A DNA stretch of 64,000 nt from Thermoplasmata archaeon (GTDB lineage Archaea; Thermoplasmatota; Thermoplasmata; Lutacidiplasmatales; UBA184): NCBI GenBank assembly GCA_035532555.1, contig DATKQS010000009.1, forward strand, positions 1 through 64,000. The letters are read 5' to 3'. Position numbers and translations under genes: made by a program. Positions 59,795 through 64,000 of the stretch are shown here, piece after piece. The notes under the pieces were generated by a model. It ran no database searches. It saw only the letters and a list, made by a program, of their open reading frames with translations, and was not told the origin of the DNA. Position 1 is the stretch's first letter. Each line of letters starts with the position of its first letter.

Positions 59795-62371
59795 CTATCG
59801 ATTGTCGCCCCCCGATCTCACCGCGCAACCGGCCAGGGTCCACACCTGAGCCCGGTCGATCCCCACCCCCTCCTCCCGAAGCACCGCGCGCACCCGCCGC
59901 GCCCTGAGGGCATCGGAGACCAGGAACAGCGCGAAGGTGTCGTGGCGAGCCGCCTTGCGAAGACCGTGCCGTATTCGTTCCCGACGGAGCGCACCCGATA
60001 CTTCCGCCTCCACGTGAACGTTCTTTCCGTGAAAGAATCGCCATGCCCATTCCGTGCGTGCGCGATCGATCGCCACCGCGAGCTCGCTTGGGGGACGACG
60101 CTGGAGGGGATCCGCGAGGAGACGAAGGCGCGCGTCCGGCAGCGTCGTGTCGAAACGACCCTGGCGGACGATCTCCAGACGGTGACCCTTGCGTGCGAAG
60201 ATACGGAACGCCGCGAGGAGGAGGGCGCGGTGCTCCGCGGACTCCCGGACCGCTCCGGTGGGGGCCCCGAGACCGAGGATGCGTTCGCCGCTGGGGGTGA
60301 GCCGGCAGCCCTCCTCGGTCCGCTCGATCCACCTCCGCCGCTCGATCTGCGTCCAGCGGTCCAGGAGCCGGGCCGCGTCGGGAGAACTGCCGGGAAGCTC
60401 GAGTGCGCGACCGACCGCCTCTTCGGGTGGAAGCGGACGGCCCTGTTCCGACGCCGCGAGGACCGCGAGCAGCAATCGCTCGCTGGCCAGGTCGGGGCCC
60501 TGAGGGGTAGCCTCGGTCGTGTCGAAGGCGACGCCGTACGCCCGCTGAGTCCGGCGGACGGTCTCCAACCAGGCCGCCGGGTCCGGCTCGGGCGGGTTCG
60601 AGACGAGCAAGGTCGATCCGGCCCGACCGGTCCCGGAGTCGATCGCGATGGCCTCCCCGATCGGAAGTGTCGCGAGCTGCTCCGGAGCGTCGCGTGTCGA
60701 TAGGCCGAGCCAGCGCGCGGTGCCGACCGCTCCCGAGCGCGGGACCCGGAAGCTCAGGTGCGCTCCGACCGCACCGGTGGCGGCCTCACGCGCCTCCCGA
60801 CCAAGCCGGGAGGGGAACTGGGTCGAGACGATCGCGCGGACGCCGAACTTGCGACCCTCGGTGAGAACCTCGGCCAGGAGCGGCGGCGAGAACCCCTGGG
60901 CTTCGTCCAACAGCAGGAGCACGGGGGCTCCCGTGCCGTCGCCCGGCGATCGGGCGGCGATCCCCAGATAGATTCTCGCGAGCAGGAGGGTGCCGGCGAG
61001 GGCCGCGGCCTCGGGGCCGAGTTGGGCGAAGGAGAGCCGAACCAACAACGAACGACGGTCGGCGAGGACGGAGGGGATCGACACCGCATGGTCCGACGGT
61101 GCGAGGAGCTCGCGCAATTCGGGCACCAGCGTGATCTTGGAGAGGCGGGTCGCGGCCGACCAGAGAAAGTCCGGCTGTCGCTTGAGCAGAGGACCGAGCT
61201 CCTCGAGGAAGCCCGCAAGTTCGGGCCGTTGGGTGGCCAGTCGCGCGGCCTCCCTCCGGTCCGGATTGGACAAGAGGTCGGCGAGGTCGACGAGCGAGCC
61301 CGATTGCTCCTGCGCGAGCCGAACGAACGTGTCGAAGATCCGCTCGAGGCGGAACCCCCAGTACATCGCCTCTCCGTCCGGCGTGAGCCGCTTCAGGGCG
61401 GCCACTAGGTGGGCCGCAGATCGATCGTCGCCTTCGCGTGGACCGCGTGCGAGAACGTCGATCCCCGGCACGGGACGCTGGGCGACGTCGACGGCAACGA
61501 CCCGATCCCGCTCGGGGAGGCTGAGGCGGGAGACGATCGCGACCGAAAGGTCCCCATGCAGGTCGAGTGCCACCACCGAGCGACCTCGACGGATCGCCGA
61601 TGCGGCGACCTCGGCCAAGAAGGTGGTCTTCCCCGCCCCGGAGGCCCCGAAGGCACAGAGGTGACCTCGTTCCCAGGGGAAGGAGCGCGCGCAACGAGCC
61701 GGTGGAGGTAGCTCCGGGCTGGGTGCGATCGGGTACGGCGTGCATAGGGTCCACGCGGAACGGGGGAGGGCACCTACGGTTCGCCGTCTCCATTCGCGCC
61801 GGGAGCGGAATCGAGAGAGCGCGTGCGGGTGGCAAGGGCGATCGAGGGCGTCGGCCCACTGCCGGGCGAGGGCGAGGCCCGTGGTCCGATACGCCGGCTC
61901 GAGGGTGGAGGGGTCCGGAGTCGCGACGCGAAAGCGACGTGCGATCCACAGGGCGCCTTCGGGAGCGCGTAGCCAGTACGTCTGGATTCCCGCCCACGCT
62001 CCGTCCGCGGGCTGCAACACGACGGCCCCGGCGGGAACTTCGGGCGGAGGTCGATCTCCCGCCTTGGAACGGGATGGCGACACCCGCAGCACCCCGGAGC
62101 GTTCGCACCAGTCCGGCGGCGGATCGAACGGGGCGGGAGCGATCGACTCCCGTGTGGTCGCACGGGCCGCGCCGGTTCCGTACACCAGCGACCGGAGGGA
62201 GCTCGGACGGATCGTGATCTGCGGAGGAGCGCCCGCGATCCGCTGTTCGAAGACCGCCCCGGCGGGATCCGAAGCCGTCACGATCGCACGTGCGAGGTTC
62301 TGGTAGAGTCGCGCGCGGATCTCTGGGGGCCCGGTGCATCGGAGCGTGACGACCGACCGATCCACGGTCAT
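59795..62371 (-). CDS. HerA/VirB4-like ATPase with winged-helix and probable PD-(D/E)XK nuclease domains
   Basis: An 858-residue protein. Residues about 1-235 form an N-terminal region resembling the lead-in of DNA-pumping ATPases. The motor has Walker A AFGASGAGKTTFLAE (242-249 core), LDLHGDLSVAIVSRL, Walker B VLLLLDEAQGFSPPLLAEVL and the sensor IVSTQFPSRLGREA. Next comes a probable winged helix (RRWIERTEEGCRLTPSGERIL), then a domain with Asp746 (TLPDARLRLL) and Glu788/Glu790 (NVHVEAEVSG), the shape of a PD-(D/E)XK nuclease. It probably moves along DNA and may cut it. The start ATG 62371 has GAGGT just before it. The neighbours (thpR, queA-like) give no direct clue to its role. Confidence 0.75.
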   Translation of the reverse strand: MTVDRSVVTLRCTGPPEIRARLYQNLARAIVTASDPAGAVFEQRIAGAPPQITIRPSSLRSLVYGTGAARATTRESIAPAPFDPPPDWCERSGVLRVSPSRSKAGDRPPPEVPAGAVVLQPADGAWAGIQTYWLRAPEGALWIARRFRVATPDPSTLEPAYRTTGLALARQWADALDRPCHPHALSRFRSRREWRRRTVGALPRSAWTLCTPYPIAPSPELPPPARCARSFPWERGHLCAFGASGAGKTTFLAEVAASAIRRGRSVVALDLHGDLSVAIVSRLSLPERDRVVAVDVAQRPVPGIDVLARGPREGDDRSAAHLVAALKRLTPDGEAMYWGFRLERIFDTFVRLAQEQSGSLVDLADLLSNPDRREAARLATQRPELAGFLEELGPLLKRQPDFLWSAATRLSKITLVPELRELLAPSDHAVSIPSVLADRRSLLVRLSFAQLGPEAAALAGTLLLARIYLGIAARSPGDGTGAPVLLLLDEAQGFSPPLLAEVLTEGRKFGVRAIVSTQFPSRLGREAREAATGAVGAHLSFRVPRSGAVGTARWLGLSTRDAPEQLATLPIGEAIAIDSGTGRAGSTLLVSNPPEPDPAAWLETVRRTQRAYGVAFDTTEATPQGPDLASERLLLAVLAASEQGRPLPPEEAVGRALELPGSSPDAARLLDRWTQIERRRWIERTEEGCRLTPSGERILGLGAPTGAVRESAEHRALLLAAFRIFARKGHRLEIVRQGRFDTTLPDARLRLLADPLQRRPPSELAVAIDRARTEWAWRFFHGKNVHVEAEVSGALRRERIRHGLRKAARHDTFALFLVSDALRARRVRAVLREEGVGIDRAQVWTLAGCAVRSGGDNR

Positions 62372-62889
62372 GGGGACCTCGATCCTCGTGCGACCGGAGG
62401 CTCCGCGCGAAGGCGGTCTTGTCGTGTTCGGCTTCGAACGGGTTCGGTGGGAAGTGGTTCTCTGGGCATCCCTATGGGATTCATGGTCTCTCCAAAGCCC
62501 GGCGGCGCGCACGAGGGGTTCCGCGGACGCTCGGGCGGACGTCGCGGTGGGAACTGCAATCTCGACGGAGGGTCGCCGTGGATCCGGCCGGGCCGAGGCT
62601 CGCCGTAGCCGGATGCGAGTGGTCGATTCGCGCGTTCCGGTTACGTCCGGTCAGGCGAGCGGTCCACGGTAGGCACGGGCGGGTCGGCAAGGCGGTGCCC
62701 TGCGGAGCGGCCGGTGCGAAGCGGGGGTCGTCGGATCGATCCACGTCGGCGAGGAGTCGGCTTCCAAGGGGAGGGAGCGGGGACCTGCGTTCGATGGAGG
62801 GGATCCGTTCATGCAGCAAAGTGGCGCACGCGCCCGGAGGGGTCGATCGTGCGGTCCTGTAGAACGGTGAACGATGGTCCGACTCCCGG
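62372..62889. other. Gap of about 520 bases without a supported gene
   Basis: Open frames exist on both strands, but all have the Arg/Ser/Pro-rich make-up of GC-rich noise, and none shows a motif. On the minus strand it is the space between the end of the queA-like gene and the start of the large ATPase gene, and so should hold that gene's promoter. I see no RNA gene in it. Confidence 0.45.
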
Positions 62890-63930
62890 CTAGTGCGCGT
62901 AGGGAAGAATGAGGTGGCTGTCCCCGAACTCGTGCCAGAGATAGCCGGAGTCGATGGCGACCCGGTAGGCGCGATGCATCTCCGCGGTGCCCGCGACGGC
63001 GCAGAGGAGCGCAAGATGGCTCGATCGAGAATCGTGGAAGCCCGTGAGCAGCCCATCGAACGCGCGAGGTGGACGGCCGGGGTGGACGAAGAGTCGCGTA
63101 AAGCCGGCCGCCGCTACAATCCGCTCGCCGTTCCAGGCGGATTCGAGGGCCCGAACCACGGTGGTGCCGACCGCCACGACGCGGCCGCCTCGCTGCCGAC
63201 ATCGCGCGAAGGCGGTTGCGGTCGCGGGAGGAACCTCGAACGGTTCGGGGTACAACGGGGCCGACGCGAGGGTCGGTCCATCCACCTCGAGGCTGGATAC
63301 CCCGGTGTGCAGCACGATCGGAGCGTGCTCGATACCATGCTCGCGCAGGGCTGCCAGAAGGGAGAAGGAGAACGGTCGACCGGCGCTCGGCATCTCAGCG
63401 CTTCCCGGAGAGCGCGCAAACACCGTCTGGTACCGCTCCAGGGGATAGTCCCGATCGAGGTAGCCGTAGCGGATCGGCCGACCCTGCTCATGCATGGTCG
63501 GCTCGAGAGCTTCGTCGAAGGTGAGGAAGAGCAGTCGTGGGATCCCGGGGAACGGCGCGACCACGCGGGTCTCGACCCCCGCGACCCTCAGCCTCGCGCC
63601 CGGGCGTAATGGGAGGGGGCCCGGACGGGAGGCCGACCAGCGCGGTTCGGCGAGCCAGAGCTGCGGGCCGTACCGGGTGCTCAGGTGAACGACGAACTCG
63701 CCGAACTCGGCCACCGCCGGCAGCGCCGCCGGCACGGTCGCGCTTTCGTTGATGACCAGAAGGTCTCCTGAGGCGAGCAACGAGGGGAGGTCGCGGAACC
63801 GGTAGTGCTCCTCGGCTCCTCCCCGGCTCAGCAACAGGCGCACGTCGTCCCGAGCGAGGCCGCGTTCCTCGGGCGGTCGCGTCGCCTCGAGATCCTTCGG
63901 TCGATCGAAGGTGATCTCCGAGACGTTCAT
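62890..63930 (-). CDS. QueA-like S-adenosylmethionine:tRNA ribosyltransferase-isomerase
   Basis: A 346-residue protein. SGDLLVINESATVPAAL, RYQTVFARSPGSAEMPSAGRPF, APIVLHTGVSS, RVVAVGTTVVRALES and FDGLLTGFHDSRSSHLALLCAVAG follow QueA in order. In bacteria QueA makes the epoxyqueuosine side chain on tRNA. Here two deviations stand out: AAPTAGLHF is replaced by AEMPSAGRPF, and the protein is of the short divergent class. Archaea normally make archaeosine, not queuosine, so the substrate is uncertain. The start has GGGAGGT seven bases before ATG 63930 and overlaps the preceding stop as ATGA. Confidence 0.82.
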   Translation of the reverse strand: MNVSEITFDRPKDLEATRPPEERGLARDDVRLLLSRGGAEEHYRFRDLPSLLASGDLLVINESATVPAALPAVAEFGEFVVHLSTRYGPQLWLAEPRWSASRPGPLPLRPGARLRVAGVETRVVAPFPGIPRLLFLTFDEALEPTMHEQGRPIRYGYLDRDYPLERYQTVFARSPGSAEMPSAGRPFSFSLLAALREHGIEHAPIVLHTGVSSLEVDGPTLASAPLYPEPFEVPPATATAFARCRQRGGRVVAVGTTVVRALESAWNGERIVAAAGFTRLFVHPGRPPRAFDGLLTGFHDSRSSHLALLCAVAGTAEMHRAYRVAIDSGYLWHEFGDSHLILPYAH

Positions 63931-64000
63931 CGCACAACCTCCCAGCGTTCGGCCTGGGCTTGGAAGCGGTGTCCGGACACCTGGGTGGGATCCTGATGCA
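63927..64000 (-). CDS. C-terminal end of an unidentified gene (5' part outside the window)
   Basis: Twenty-three codons before a TGA that overlaps the queA-like ATG (ATGA). The visible residues, HQDPTQVSGHRFQAQAERW, have a protein-like make-up and normal codon use, and the four-base overlap is the coupling style used throughout the window. The family cannot be told from so short a piece, but the gene is likely co-translated with the queA-like gene and would be the best clue to its role. Confidence 0.55.
   Translation of the reverse strand, partial: HQDPTQVSGHRFQAQAERWEVVR

Noticed and set aside
62481-63056. Minus-strand open frame of 191 codons filling the gap before the large ATPase gene
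   Set aside because: It overlaps the queA-like gene end in another frame and has Arg/Ser/Pro-rich noise composition, with no start signal.
1-64000. CRISPR array, given the Cas4-like genes
   Set aside because: No regularly spaced direct repeats and no other cas genes were seen anywhere in the window.

Overview
The window is archaeal, most likely from a high-GC (roughly two-thirds G+C), uncultured member of the Thermoplasmatota. The domain-level evidence is strong. It has ribosomal proteins L7Ae, S28e and L24e, RadA, FtsZ, an archaeal-type TyrRS, a type II methionine aminopeptidase, a MetE-type methionine synthase split over two genes, a bacterio-opsin-activator type HTH regulator and an archaeal-form SRP RNA with an Alu domain. 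TATA boxes lie about 26-30 bases upstream of many start codons, so much of the genome appears to be transcribed without leaders. The phylum is inference from gene content and style. The lifestyle suggested is aerobic and heterotrophic: nickel superoxide dismutase, histidine ammonia-lyase, several flavin oxidoreductases, a persulfide-dioxygenase-like protein and DoxX-type membrane proteins.

Layout. 1-8740 is an accessory-flavoured stretch: an IS630-type transposase tail, a cupin, DUF169, a monomeric-sarcosine-oxidase-like flavoenzyme, an AhpD-like protein, a VOC protein, a U32 peptidase-like Fe-S protein, chorismate mutase, an HTH-10 regulator and a complete ISH3-type element (7005-8436). 8740-17300 holds a GNAT protein, a GMC oxidoreductase, two divergent DoxX-like membrane proteins (one fused to a cupredoxin-like domain), an alcohol dehydrogenase, a DrrAB-type ABC exporter and a Rieske protein. 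17440-28650 holds a metallopeptidase, a GT4 glycosyltransferase coupled to an MscS channel and a remnant of a GH15 glycosidase, and an IS701-type element that has split an ABM-family gene six codons after its start. It also holds a second DrrAB exporter whose ATPase gene carries an in-frame UAG.

28650-42400 is core and metabolic: ftsZ, an RNase P protein, purH, a thioredoxin divergent from a MutY-Nudix fusion, hutH, a divergent sodN/sodX pair, a tungstate/molybdate ABC operon with a ModE/Mop-like regulator, radA and purC. 42440-50680 holds malic enzyme with a GNAT protein, a rhodanese-metallo-beta-lactamase fusion, the split methionine synthase, methyltransferases, methionine aminopeptidase coupled to a Sua5/TsaC protein, and nucleoside diphosphate kinase. 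50760-64000 holds a Cas4-like nuclease split into two membrane-anchored halves and a two-lobed retropepsin-like protein. It continues with the L7Ae-S28e-L24e cluster, a dienelactone-hydrolase-like protein, tyrS, the SRP RNA, a thioesterase divergent from glyA, and thpR. It ends with a large HerA-like ATPase carrying a probable C-terminal nuclease domain, a QueA-like protein and the tail of one more gene.

Most genes are single or in pairs with 4-base stop/start overlaps (ATGA or GTGA), which mark the tightly coupled pairs. I found no CRISPR array and no convincing tRNA or rRNA gene. The most noteworthy items are the split membrane Cas4-like nuclease, the HerA-nuclease fusion, the UAG within the ABC ATPase gene, the reconstructable IS701 insertion and the SodN/SodX pair.
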